Position numbers and translations under genes: made by a program. Positions 8,496 to 15,867 of a DNA stretch of 64,000 nucleotides are shown here, piece by piece. Positions within the stretch are counted from its first letter, which is position 1, and each line of letters opens with the position of its first letter. Under the pieces are notes generated by a model, which was not told where the DNA came from, made no database searches, and was given only the letters and a program-made list of their open reading frames with translations. The DNA is from Myxococcota bacterium (lineage in GTDB: Bacteria; Myxococcota_A; UBA9160; UBA6930), in the NCBI GenBank assembly GCA_028277885.1, contig JANQFK010000077.1, positions 23,275 through 87,274 of the forward strand, in the 5' to 3' direction.

Positions 8496-8529
8496 GGCCG
8501 CCGGCTCCCGGAGCGCCCAGGCCGCCGGC

Positions 8530-8559
8530 TGCATCCGATCCGAGCGGGTCACCGAAGCC
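8530..8559 (+). promoter_or_regulatory. Candidate ECF-sigma promoter for the lipocalin gene (TGCATCC-N16-CGAA)
   Basis: TGCATCC at 8530-8536, 16-bp spacer, CGAAGCC at 8553-8559. It is the mirror of the DUF2878 promoter 35 bp away. ATG 8566 lies at or next to the expected transcription start, again suggesting a leaderless mRNA. Confidence 0.7.
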
Positions 8560-8565
8560 ATCATC

Positions 8566-9144
8566 ATGGGCCCCTCCCGACCGCTGCCGATCCTAGCCCT
8601 CGCCGGTCTCGCGCTGCTGCTGGGCGCCGGCTGCGCCACCTCCGTCTCCGGCGTCCGGCCGCGCGGCTTCCCGGCCGACGCGCTCCCGCTCGATCTCGCG
8701 CGCTTCATGGGCGACTGGTTCGTGGTGGCCCACATCCCCACCCCCACCGAGGCCGAGGCCCACGAGGCCGTCGAGAGCTACGCGCTCCGCGAGGACGGGA
8801 GCATCGACGTCCGCTTCCGCTTCTGCGAGGGGTCCCTCGACGGCGAGGTGCGCGAGCTGCGCATGGACGGCTGGGTGCACGATCCCGCCACCAACGCCGA
8901 GTGGCGGGTGCGGCCCCTCTGGCCGCTGCGCCTCGCCTACCAGATCCGGGAGCTCGACCCGGAATACCGCGAGACCGTGATCACCCATCCCTCGGGCCGC
9001 TACGCCTGGGTGATGGCGCGCCGCCCCGAGCTCCGCGAGGCGCGCCTCGCCGAGATCACCGACCGACTGGCCGCGCTCGGCTTCGAGACCGAGCGCATGC
9101 GACGCGTGCCCCACGCCGACGGCGCCTGCCGCGCCGGCGCGTGA
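8566..9144 (+). CDS. Blc-type lipocalin lipoprotein
   Basis: 192 aa outer-membrane-type lipoprotein. The signal peptide ends in the lipobox LLGAGC with Cys23. The lipocalin signature GDW is at residues 49-51 (RFMGDWFVVAHIPT), followed by alternating strands (ESYALREDGSIDVRFRF) and the closing HPSGRYAWVMAR block, as in bacterial Blc. Blc lipocalins bind lysophospholipids or fatty acids and are induced under envelope stress. An in-frame ATG at 8458 exists, but the promoter lies between the two ATGs, so 8566 is preferred. It probably forms an operon with the chalcone-isomerase-like and ECF genes. Confidence 0.85.
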   Translation: MGPSRPLPILALAGLALLLGAGCATSVSGVRPRGFPADALPLDLARFMGDWFVVAHIPTPTEAEAHEAVESYALREDGSIDVRFRFCEGSLDGEVRELRMDGWVHDPATNAEWRVRPLWPLRLAYQIRELDPEYRETVITHPSGRYAWVMARRPELREARLAEITDRLAALGFETERMRRVPHADGACRAGA

Positions 9145-9159
9145 CCCGAGGAGGATCCC

Positions 9160-9786
9160 ATGCCCCGAAGCCCCCGATGCCTGGCCGCCGCGCTGGTCGC
9201 CCTGGCCTGGACGCTCGCGACCCCCTCCCTCGCCTCGACGGCTCGCGTGCAGGGCGTCTCCTTCGCGGAGCGCGTCGAGGTGGCCGCCGCCGAGCGCCTC
9301 GCCCTCTGCGCCGCGGAGCTGCTGCGCTACAAGCGCGTCTTCCGCGGCTACGTGGCGGCGCTCTACCTCGAGGACTGCGACCGGCGCAGCGAGCCCCTCG
9401 CCGACGTGGCGAGGCGCCTCGAGCTCTCGTACTTCTGGGCGATCCCGGGAGATCGCTTCGGACCCGTCGCCGAGGCGGTGATCGAGGCCAGCCTGCCGCC
9501 CGCGGAGCTGGCGCCCCTGCGAGAGCGTCTGGCCACGCTCCACGCCGCCTACCGCGACGTCGAGCCGGGCGACCGCTACGCGCTCACCTACGTCCCGGGC
9601 CGGGGCACCGAGCTCTCGCTGAACGGCTCGCCCCTCGTGACCGTCCCCGGCGCCGACTTCGCCCGCGCCTACTTCGGCATCTGGCTGGGCGAGCAGCCCG
9701 TGAACCGCGGCCTGCGGGATCGCCTGCTCACCGCCCCCGCGCGGGTGCGCACCGCCCGTGCCCCTGGACCGGAAACCCGGGAGTAG
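9160..9786 (+). CDS. Chalcone-isomerase-like periplasmic protein
   Basis: 208 aa with an N-terminal signal peptide (about residues 1-25, cleavage after PSLAS). The rest matches the bacterial chalcone-isomerase-like (Chalcone_3) family: GVSFAERVEV, LLRYKRVFRGYVAALYL, LELSYFWAIPGDRF and the closing GADFARAYFGIWLGEQPV. Bacterial members are thought to bind fatty acids or carotenoid-type ligands rather than flavonoids. It lies 15 bases after the lipocalin stop behind a GAGGAGG site and 20 bases before the ECF sigma gene, so all three are probably cotranscribed. Confidence 0.85.
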   Translation: MPRSPRCLAAALVALAWTLATPSLASTARVQGVSFAERVEVAAAERLALCAAELLRYKRVFRGYVAALYLEDCDRRSEPLADVARRLELSYFWAIPGDRFGPVAEAVIEASLPPAELAPLRERLATLHAAYRDVEPGDRYALTYVPGRGTELSLNGSPLVTVPGADFARAYFGIWLGEQPVNRGLRDRLLTAPARVRTARAPGPETRE

Positions 9787-9806
9787 ATAGTGATCTCGGG
9801 TACGCC

Positions 9807-10379
9807 ATGCCGGACCACATCCTCGAGCGGATCGCCGCGGGAGACCGCGAGGCGGTCCAGGCGTGCCTGGACTGCTACGGCGGCCTCGTGTGGAGCCTCG
9901 CCCGCCGCATGCTCGCGGACACGAACGACGCCGAGGACGCCGTCCAGGAGATCTTCATGGAGATCTGGCGCCACGCGGACCGCTTCGACGCGGCGAAGGG
10001 GTCCGAGGTGACCTTCGTCGCCACCCTGGCCCGGCGGCGGCTGATCGACCGCCGGCGCTCGCTGCACCGCGCGCCGGGCCTCGAGTCCATCGAGGCGCGC
10101 CAGGAGGCCGGGAGCGAGCCCGCGGACCCCGCGGTCGGCACCGGTCGGCTGCACGCCATGCTCGACCTGGCCCGGGTGCGGCGGGCGCTCGAGGCGCTCC
10201 GCCCCGAGCAGCGCAGCGTGGTCGAGCTCTGCGTCGTGGAGGGGCTCTCCCACAGCCAGGCGGCGGAGCGCACCGGCCTGCCCCTCGGCACCGTGAAGAG
10301 CCACGCCCGCCGCGGCCTGCTGCGCCTGCGCGAGCTCCTGGAGGAGCCCGCCGCGGCCCAGGCGGGGGTGCCGGCATGA
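9807..10379 (+). CDS. ECF (RpoE-type) RNA polymerase sigma factor
   Basis: 190 aa from ATG 9807. Region 2 is clear (DAEDAVQEIFMEIWRHADRF, residues 41-60), as is region 4 with its helix-turn-helix (SHSQAAERTGLPLGTVKSHA, LRLREL). Its stop overlaps the ATG of the anti-sigma gene (ATGA), the usual arrangement for a sigma/anti-sigma pair. The shared TGCATCC-N16-CGAA promoters on both sides are the obvious candidate targets. In other bacteria the same neighbour set is tied to singlet-oxygen or light-stress sigma factors, but those usually pair with a ChrR anti-sigma. Confidence 0.92.
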   Translation: MPDHILERIAAGDREAVQACLDCYGGLVWSLARRMLADTNDAEDAVQEIFMEIWRHADRFDAAKGSEVTFVATLARRRLIDRRRSLHRAPGLESIEARQEAGSEPADPAVGTGRLHAMLDLARVRRALEALRPEQRSVVELCVVEGLSHSQAAERTGLPLGTVKSHARRGLLRLRELLEEPAAAQAGVPA

Positions 10380-11161
10380 ACGAGCGACTGCACGAGCTGC
10401 TGGCCGACGAGGCCACGGTGGGTCTCGATGCCTCGGAGCAGGCCGAGCTCGAGGCGCTGCTGGCCCGGCACCCCGACGCCGACCGGGACGCCCTCGCGCG
10501 CGTCGCCGCGGAGGTCGCCCTCTCGGGCCTGCCGGACGTGCCGACGCAGCTGCCGCCCGCCCTGCGCGGCCGCCTCGAGGCCGACGCCGCGAGCTTCTTC
10601 GCCGCCGCGTCTCCCGAGAGCACGTCGGCGCGTCCCTCGGCGCGGGGCGCGGCCCCGCCGCCGCGGCGGCGCTGGCTCGCCGGCGCGGGCTGGCTGGCCG
10701 CCGCCGCCGGCTGGCTGCTCGTGGTGTTCCTCGCCTGGCCGCAGGCGGAGGGCCCGACCCTCGCCCAGCAGGCCCGGCGGCTCGCCGAGGCGCCGGGCAG
10801 CGTGCGCGTCGCCTGGACGGCGGGCGGAGACGCGACCGGGAGCGCGGTCCGCGGCGACGTGGTGTGGAGCGACGCGCGGCAGGAGGGCTACATGCGCTTC
10901 GAAGGCCTGGTCGCCAACGACCCGACCCGCGAGCAGTACCAGCTCTGGATCTTCGACGCGTCGCGCGAAGCGGCCCATCCCGTGGACGGCGGCGTGTTCG
11001 ACGTGGCGGAAGGCGGCGAGGTGATCGTCCCGATCCGCGCCCACCTGCCCGTCGACCGCGCCACCCTCTTCGCCGTCACCGTGGAGCGACCCGGCGGCGT
11101 GGTCGTCTCGAGCCGCGAGCGCATCGCCGTGCTGGCCTCGGTGGAGGAGGCCGAGGGATGA
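10376..11161 (+). CDS. RskA-type anti-sigma factor
   Basis: 261 aa single-pass inner-membrane protein. The cytoplasmic N-terminus (1-90) carries the anti-sigma-like helices (MNERLHELLADEATVGLDAS). One transmembrane helix follows (about 99-121, WLAAAAGWLLVVFLAW), then a periplasmic RskA domain (MRFEGLVANDPTREQYQLWIFD cut short here; AEGGEVIVPIRAHLPVDRA). It should hold the preceding ECF sigma inactive until a membrane or periplasmic signal triggers release. I see no zinc ChrR motif. Coupled to the sigma gene by ATGA and to the DUF1295 gene by another ATGA. Confidence 0.88.
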   Translation: MNERLHELLADEATVGLDASEQAELEALLARHPDADRDALARVAAEVALSGLPDVPTQLPPALRGRLEADAASFFAAASPESTSARPSARGAAPPPRRRWLAGAGWLAAAAGWLLVVFLAWPQAEGPTLAQQARRLAEAPGSVRVAWTAGGDATGSAVRGDVVWSDARQEGYMRFEGLVANDPTREQYQLWIFDASREAAHPVDGGVFDVAEGGEVIVPIRAHLPVDRATLFAVTVERPGGVVVSSRERIAVLASVEEAEG

Positions 11162-12021
11162 GCGCCTACCTCTCCATGCTCGCCACCCTCCTCGTCGCAG
11201 CGGTGGTGGCCTGGGCCGGGAGCCAGGGGGGCGAGACCGTCGCCGGCATTCCCGTCTTCGCGCTCTGTGCGGGCCTCGCCTTCGTGATCAACTGGCTGGC
11301 CTTCGTGCCCTCCTACCGCGCCCAGACCGAGCGCTACTACGATCTCGTCGGGAGCCTGACCTACCTCTCGGTCACGGGCACCGCCGTCGCGCTCAGCGGT
11401 GCGCCCGACGCCCGCGCACTGCTGCTCGCCGGCCTCGTCGTGGTCTGGGCCTCGCGCCTCGGCTCCTTCCTGTTCCGGCGCATCCTGCGCGCCGGACGCG
11501 ACCCCCGCTTCGACACCCTCAAGACCGACGCGGCCCGCTTCCTGCTGGCGTGGACGATGCAGGGGCTGTGGGTCTTCCTGACGCTCTCGTGCGCGCTGGC
11601 GGCGATCACCGCCGCCGCGAGCGTGCCCCTCGGCCTGCCCGCCGCCCTCGGCCTGGCCGTGTGGCTCGGTGGCTTCGCCATCGAGGTGGTCTCGGACCGG
11701 CAGAAGCAGGCCTTCCGCAACGACCCGGGCAATCGCGGACGCTTCATCCAGACCGGCCTCTGGGCCTGGTCGCGCCACCCGAACTACTTCGGCGAGATCG
11801 TGCTCTGGATCGGCGTGGCGCTGATCGCGCTGCCGGCGCTCTCCGGCTGGCAGCACGTGGGGCTCGTCTCACCGGTCTTCGTCTATCTGCTCCTCACCCG
11901 CGTGAGCGGCGTCCCGCTGCTCGAGGCCCGCGCCGAGAAGGAGTGGGGGGACGATCCCGCCTGGCGCCGCTACGCCGAGCGCACGCCCGTGCTCTTCCCG
12001 CGCCCGCCCGTTGCCGGCTAG
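11158..12021 (+). CDS. DUF1295 family (steroid 5-alpha-reductase-like) membrane protein
   Basis: 287 aa polytopic membrane protein of the DUF1295 / ICMT-like reductase superfamily. Its diagnostic segments are DPRFDTLKTDAARFLLAW, the NADPH-site-like SDRQKQAFRNDP and GLWAWSRHPNYFGEIVLWIG, and EARAEKEWGDDPAWRRYAERT. Homologues often sit with cyclopropane-fatty-acid synthase, lipocalin and ECF genes, so a lipid-modifying step in the stress response is likely, though the substrate is unknown. The start overlaps the anti-sigma stop, making it the last gene of the sigma operon. Confidence 0.85.
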   Translation: MSAYLSMLATLLVAAVVAWAGSQGGETVAGIPVFALCAGLAFVINWLAFVPSYRAQTERYYDLVGSLTYLSVTGTAVALSGAPDARALLLAGLVVVWASRLGSFLFRRILRAGRDPRFDTLKTDAARFLLAWTMQGLWVFLTLSCALAAITAAASVPLGLPAALGLAVWLGGFAIEVVSDRQKQAFRNDPGNRGRFIQTGLWAWSRHPNYFGEIVLWIGVALIALPALSGWQHVGLVSPVFVYLLLTRVSGVPLLEARAEKEWGDDPAWRRYAERTPVLFPRPPVAG

Positions 12022-12062
12022 CGCCTCAGGTCGCCGACCAGCGCCCCGGGGCGCCGGCCGGG

Positions 12063-12092
12063 TGCATCCGATCGGGACTCGCGAGCGAAGCC
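12063..12092 (+). promoter_or_regulatory. Candidate ECF-sigma promoter for the fasciclin gene (TGCATCC-N16-CGAA)
   Basis: TGCATCC at 12063-12069, 16-bp spacer, CGAAGCC at 12086-12092. The spacer even begins GATC as in the lipocalin promoter. A leader of about 25-30 bases would precede ATG 12124. Confidence 0.7.
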
Positions 12093-12123
12093 GGGGAAGC
12101 GTGCCCTGGAGTCCCGAACCACC

Positions 12124-12612
12124 ATGCGAATCCGATCCCTCGTCTGCCTCGTCTCCCTCGCCGGCCTGCTGGCCAGCGGCGCCTGGGCCGGCCACCACGA
12201 GAAGGCCCGCGCCGACATCGTCGACACCGCCGTCGCCGCCGGGAGCTTCGAGACCCTGGTCGCGGCCCTCACCGCGGCCGACCTGGTCGACACCCTGAAG
12301 GGCGACGGTCCCTTCACGGTGTTCGCGCCCAACGACGCCGCCTTCGCCAAGATCCCGAAGGCCGATCTCGACGCGCTGCTCGCCGACAAGACGAAGCTCA
12401 CCGCCGTGCTCACCTACCACGTGGTGCCCGGCAAGGTGAAGGCCGCCCAGGTGGCGGGCCTGAGCCAGGCGCGGACCGTCCAGGGCGGCTCGATCGACAT
12501 CGACACCTCCCAGGGCGTGCGCGTGGACGGCGCCAACGTGGTGGCGACCGACATCGAGGCCAGCAACGGCGTGATCCACGTGATCGACACCGTGATCCTG
12601 CCCGAGCTCTAG
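12124..12612 (+). CDS. Secreted fasciclin (FAS1) domain protein
   Basis: 162 aa with a signal peptide (cleavage after GAWAG near residue 22) and a single FAS1 domain. Conserved blocks H1 ([17 protein letters not shown]), YH ([10 protein letters not shown]) and H2 ([12 protein letters not shown]) are all present. Bacterial single-FAS1 proteins are periplasmic or cell-surface, and the domain can bind lipids or carotenoids. It has its own copy of the ECF-type promoter and ends at a long GC hairpin, so it is probably a separate transcript in the same regulon. Confidence 0.92.
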   Translation: MRIRSLVCLVSLAGLLASGAWAGHHEKARADIVDTAVAAGSFETLVAALTAADLVDTLKGDGPFTVFAPNDAAFAKIPKADLDALLADKTKLTAVLTYHVVPGKVKAAQVAGLSQARTVQGGSIDIDTSQGVRVDGANVVATDIEASNGVIHVIDTVILPEL

Positions 12613-12620
12613 CCGCGAGG

Positions 12621-12652
12621 CGCGCCCGCGGGCCGTCCGGCCCGCCGGCGCG
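12621..12652. terminator. Bidirectional GC-rich terminator hairpin
   Basis: CGCGCC-C-GCGGGCC, loop GTCC, GGCCCGC-C-GGCGCG: thirteen paired bases with one C/C mismatch. It sits exactly between the convergent fasciclin and M48 protease genes (stops at 12612 and 12655) and could end both transcripts. No T-run. Confidence 0.65.
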
Positions 12653-12654
12653 TC

Positions 12655-14097
12655 TCAGGGCTCGGACCTGTAGCTCTCCACCCGTGCGATCTTGACCGAC
12701 TCCCCGCCCGCGAACCGGTGGTTCGGAAGCAGCCCGTTCTGGATCGCCGTCCGGGCCGGATCCCAGGCGTTCCCCGTGCGCTCGCCCAGGCGCGCGAGGG
12801 TCTCGCCCCGGCGGGCCTGCACGACGCGCAGCCGCGTGGTGCGCACCGCGCGGGCCGCGCTCACGCTGAGCGGCCGGAAGCTTCGCGCGGTGCTGAGCAT
12901 GCGGCCGCGGTAGCGGTCGGCGGAGAGGGCGGGGGAGACGCCCGTCACGCGCCAGGTCGCCTCGCGGAACGGGATGAAGGTGACGAGCGCCGCCAGCGAG
13001 CCGCCCCGCCCGCTGCCCTGGAGGCTCATGCGCCAGGCGGGGATCGAGCCGATCTGCACCGGCCCCGAGTCCTTCACGCGGACCGGCGCGTCCTGGCGGG
13101 TCTTCTCGACGAAGGCCTCTCCCGCGGCCCGCGGGTCGCCCGGCGGCAGGTCCGCCATCAGGTGGATCACGGCGTCGCCCCGGGGCGAGATCGCGCCCAC
13201 CGCCCGGTTGGTGTTGGAGGTGCGCCAGCCGTCGGGGAAGCGGATCTGGAAGCCGAGGGCGGGGTGGACGAAGCGGCTGCCCTCGAAGACCCCGGCCTCG
13301 GGCCGCTCCCCCACCGCCACGCCGTCGATGCGGCGCAGGTGGGATGCCCGGGTGTCGCCCAGGGACGGGTCCCGCCGCCAGCGCAGCTCCCGCGCCCGGG
13401 CGGCGTTCACCGCGGCGCGCTCCCGCGACCCCGGGTGGGTGTCGAAGAACGAGCGCGGCCGCGAGCGCCCGGCGGAGAGGCGCTCGAGCTGGCCGAGGGT
13501 GTCGAGGAAGTCCGCCATGCCCTGGGGGTCGTAGCCCGCCGCCGCGGCCAGCCGCTGGCCGTTGCGGTCGGCGGTGCGCTCCATGTCGCGGCTGTAGGCG
13601 GCCAGGTTGGTGGCGCGGGTCCAGGGCGATGCCAGCGCGCCGCCGCGACGCGCGATCTCCTGCTGGGCGGCGGCGTGGCGCAGCGCCGCGTGGCTGATCT
13701 CGTGGCCGATCACGTTGGCGAGCTCGTCCTCGCTGTTCGCCGCCGTGAGCAGCCCGCGGGAGAGGAAGATGTAGCCGCCGGGCAGCGCGAAGGCGTTGGG
13801 CTCGGACTGGTCCACCACGCGGAACTGGTACGAGAAGCCGCGCCGCGGGACGCCGCGCAGGAGCTTGCGGCCGATTCCCTCGACGTAGGCGGTGAGGGCC
13901 GGGTCGTCGAGCACGCCGATCTCGGCCTCGACGTCCCGGGCCGTCTCCTTCCCGACGGCGGCGTCGTCGTAGGTGTCGATCAGCACCGTGCGCTTGGGGC
14001 GCTCGCCCGCCGACGCACCCCCGCCCGAGGCGCCCGAGCAGCCGCCGGCGGCGAGCAGCAGGCCGGCGGCGAGGGCGAAGGGGTGGGGGGCGGGCAT
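12655..14097 (-). CDS. M48 family metalloprotease lipoprotein with C-terminal LysM-like segment
   Basis: 480 aa. The signal peptide ends in the lipobox AAGGC (Cys20), so it is probably lipid-anchored. The M48 catalytic motif is GHEISHAALRHA with zinc ligands His132 and His136 and Glu133; the third ligand is probably the Glu of DMERTADRNG. The order NAFALPGGYIFLSRGLL / HEISH / DTHPGSRER is that of BepA/LoiP-type periplasmic chaperone-proteases. The C-terminal 60 residues (RRGETLARLGERTGNAWD) look like a LysM-type fold. Likely role: outer-membrane protein quality control. Convergent with the fasciclin gene. Confidence 0.9.
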   Translation of the reverse strand: MPAPHPFALAAGLLLAAGGCSGASGGGASAGERPKRTVLIDTYDDAAVGKETARDVEAEIGVLDDPALTAYVEGIGRKLLRGVPRRGFSYQFRVVDQSEPNAFALPGGYIFLSRGLLTAANSEDELANVIGHEISHAALRHAAAQQEIARRGGALASPWTRATNLAAYSRDMERTADRNGQRLAAAAGYDPQGMADFLDTLGQLERLSAGRSRPRSFFDTHPGSRERAAVNAARARELRWRRDPSLGDTRASHLRRIDGVAVGERPEAGVFEGSRFVHPALGFQIRFPDGWRTSNTNRAVGAISPRGDAVIHLMADLPPGDPRAAGEAFVEKTRQDAPVRVKDSGPVQIGSIPAWRMSLQGSGRGGSLAALVTFIPFREATWRVTGVSPALSADRYRGRMLSTARSFRPLSVSAARAVRTTRLRVVQARRGETLARLGERTGNAWDPARTAIQNGLLPNHRFAGGESVKIARVESYRSEP

Positions 14098-14102
14098 GGA
14101 GC

Positions 14103-14957
14103 TCAGGGCAGCTCCGCGACCCAGGAGCCGTCGTTCAGCCAGCGGGCCTTGAACCGGGTGAGGAGCCCGGTGGTCTCCAGGGTGCTCAGGTAGTTGGTCA
14201 CCAGGTTGAGGAGCAGCGGCGCGTTCGCGGGCAGCGCGATCCCGAGCGGCTCCACCGTGAAGGCGGTCGGGCTCGCCGTGAGCCCGGCGTCGGGGTTGCG
14301 CCAGACCGCCAGCAGGCAGATCTGCTGGTCGGCCACGAGGGCGTCGACCTCGCCGGCGATCAGCATCGCGACGGCGCTCTCGTAGTCCGCGGTGGCGACG
14401 AGCCGGGCGCGGGGCAGCACCGTCTGGACGAAGCGCTGGCTCGTCGATCCCTCGAGGGCGGCGAAGCGGTGCGCGGGCGAGTCGAGGGCGGCGGGATCCT
14501 GGGCCGAGGCGAGGGCCTCGGAGCGGCTCACCAGGGAGGTGCCCGACACCAGGTACGGGCCCGCGAAGGCGACCCGGGCGTTGCGCTCGGGCGTCATGGT
14601 GAGCCCGGAGATCACCAGGTCCACGCCGCCGGACTCGAGGGTCGGGAGCAGCTCCGCGAAGGGGCGCTCGACGAAGTGCAGCTCGAGCCCCATGGCCTCG
14701 GCGAGTGCGCGCACCAGGTCGATCTCGAGGCCGACGATCTCGCCGCCCCGGTCCTTCATGTTGAGGGGCGGCAGGTCGGCCGAGACGCCGACGCGCAGCT
14801 CGCCGCGCACGAGGATCTGCGCCAGGGCCCCCGTGGTCGGCGCCGCCGCGCTGCCCGACGAGGCGGACCGGCAGCCCGCCAGGACGAGCGCCGAGGCGAG
14901 GGCGAGGACGAGCAGGAAGGCCCGTCGCCCGGCGCTCCGCGACGCGTCCGCGCTCAC
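14103..14957 (-). CDS. Amino-acid-type ABC transporter substrate-binding lipoprotein (family 3), paralogue 2
   Basis: 284 aa periplasmic type-2 solute-binding protein, anchored through the lipobox ALVLAGC. Signatures: GELRVGVSADLPPLNMKD, VGLEIDLVRALAEAMG, FAELLPTLESGGVDLVISG and TPERNARVAFAGPYL, as in His/Gln/Arg binding proteins. GTG 14957 was chosen because it overlaps the upstream paralogue's stop (GTGA); longer in-frame starts run into that gene. About half its blocks match the neighbouring paralogue, so this is a tandem duplication. No permease or ATPase gene is adjacent, so it may be a sensor or serve a remote transporter. Confidence 0.85.
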   Translation of the reverse strand: MSADASRSAGRRAFLLVLALASALVLAGCRSASSGSAAAPTTGALAQILVRGELRVGVSADLPPLNMKDRGGEIVGLEIDLVRALAEAMGLELHFVERPFAELLPTLESGGVDLVISGLTMTPERNARVAFAGPYLVSGTSLVSRSEALASAQDPAALDSPAHRFAALEGSTSQRFVQTVLPRARLVATADYESAVAMLIAGEVDALVADQQICLLAVWRNPDAGLTASPTAFTVEPLGIALPANAPLLLNLVTNYLSTLETTGLLTRFKARWLNDGSWVAELP

Positions 14958-15763
14958 GGGAGCTGCCGGACCCAGGAGGCGTCCTCGAACCACTTGGCCC
15001 GCAGGCGATCCAGGATGCCCGTGCCCTCGAGGCTCTTCAGGTAGTTCTCCACCAGGTTCACGAACAGCGGGTCGCCCGCCGGCAGCGCCACGCCGATGGG
15101 CTCGAAGGTGAAGGGGGCGGGGAGGGTGGAGAGCCCCTCCTCGCGCAGGGCCGAGACGACGCAGATCGGGTAGTCGGCGATCAGCCCGTCCACCTCGCCC
15201 GACAGCACCAGCTCGACCCCGGCGTTGTAGCTCTCGGTCACGACGAGCTTCGCGCGGGGCAGGGTCTTCTCCACGAAGGTCTGGCTCGTGGTGCCCGCGA
15301 GGGCCGCCAGGGTGAGGGTCGGCCGGTCGAGGTCGTCGGCCGAGCGGCTGCGCGCGAGGCGGTCGGAGCGCGTCAGCACCGCCTTGCCGGAGATGAAGTA
15401 GGGCCCCGCGAAGGCCACGGAGAGGTTGCGCTCGGGCGTCATGGTGACGCCCGACATCACGGCATCCACCTCGCCCGCCTCGAGGGCGGGGATCAGCTCC
15501 GCGAAGGGCTTGTTGACCGCGACGAGCTCGGCCCCCATGGCGCGCGCCAGGGCCTCGGCGAGGTCCGGCTCGAGGCCGATGTTGGAGCGGAAGCGGTCCT
15601 GCACGTTCAGGGGCGGATAGTCGCCCGCCATGCCCACCCGCAGCTGGCCGCTGCGCTGGATCCGGTCGATCACCGGCGAGCCGCTCGAGGCCCCCAGGTG
15701 GGTGCAGGCGCTCGCCAGGAGCAGGGCGACCGCCAGCAGGGCGACGGTCGGGCGGCTCGGCAT
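14954..15763 (-). CDS. Amino-acid-type ABC transporter substrate-binding lipoprotein (family 3), paralogue 1
   Basis: 269 aa, with signal peptide and lipobox LLASAC (Cys20). The solute-binding fold is marked by GQLRVGMAGDYPPLNVQD, IGLEPDLAEALARAMG, FAELIPALEAGEVDAVMSG and TPERNLSVAFAGPYF. It is the first gene of a two-gene unit with the tandem paralogue and is divergent from the sensor kinase gene (15868). The pairing of two binding proteins beside a cache-type sensor kinase hints at ligand sensing, but that is inference. Confidence 0.87.
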   Translation of the reverse strand: MPSRPTVALLAVALLLASACTHLGASSGSPVIDRIQRSGQLRVGMAGDYPPLNVQDRFRSNIGLEPDLAEALARAMGAELVAVNKPFAELIPALEAGEVDAVMSGVTMTPERNLSVAFAGPYFISGKAVLTRSDRLARSRSADDLDRPTLTLAALAGTTSQTFVEKTLPRAKLVVTESYNAGVELVLSGEVDGLIADYPICVVSALREEGLSTLPAPFTFEPIGVALPAGDPLFVNLVENYLKSLEGTGILDRLRAKWFEDASWVRQLP

Positions 15764-15867
15764 GGGGTCCTCCGGAGGCTTCGGGGCGTTCGGGCGCGTT
15801 CGAAGCGGTGTGGGCGCGCCGCGCGGCGGTAGCTTAGCTTCAAAGCAGAGACGACTCCTCTCGTGGC

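Noticed and set aside
9807..11161. RpoE-ChrR singlet-oxygen pair
   Set aside because: The anti-sigma is a membrane RskA-type protein without the zinc-binding ChrR motif; only the surrounding gene set is similar.
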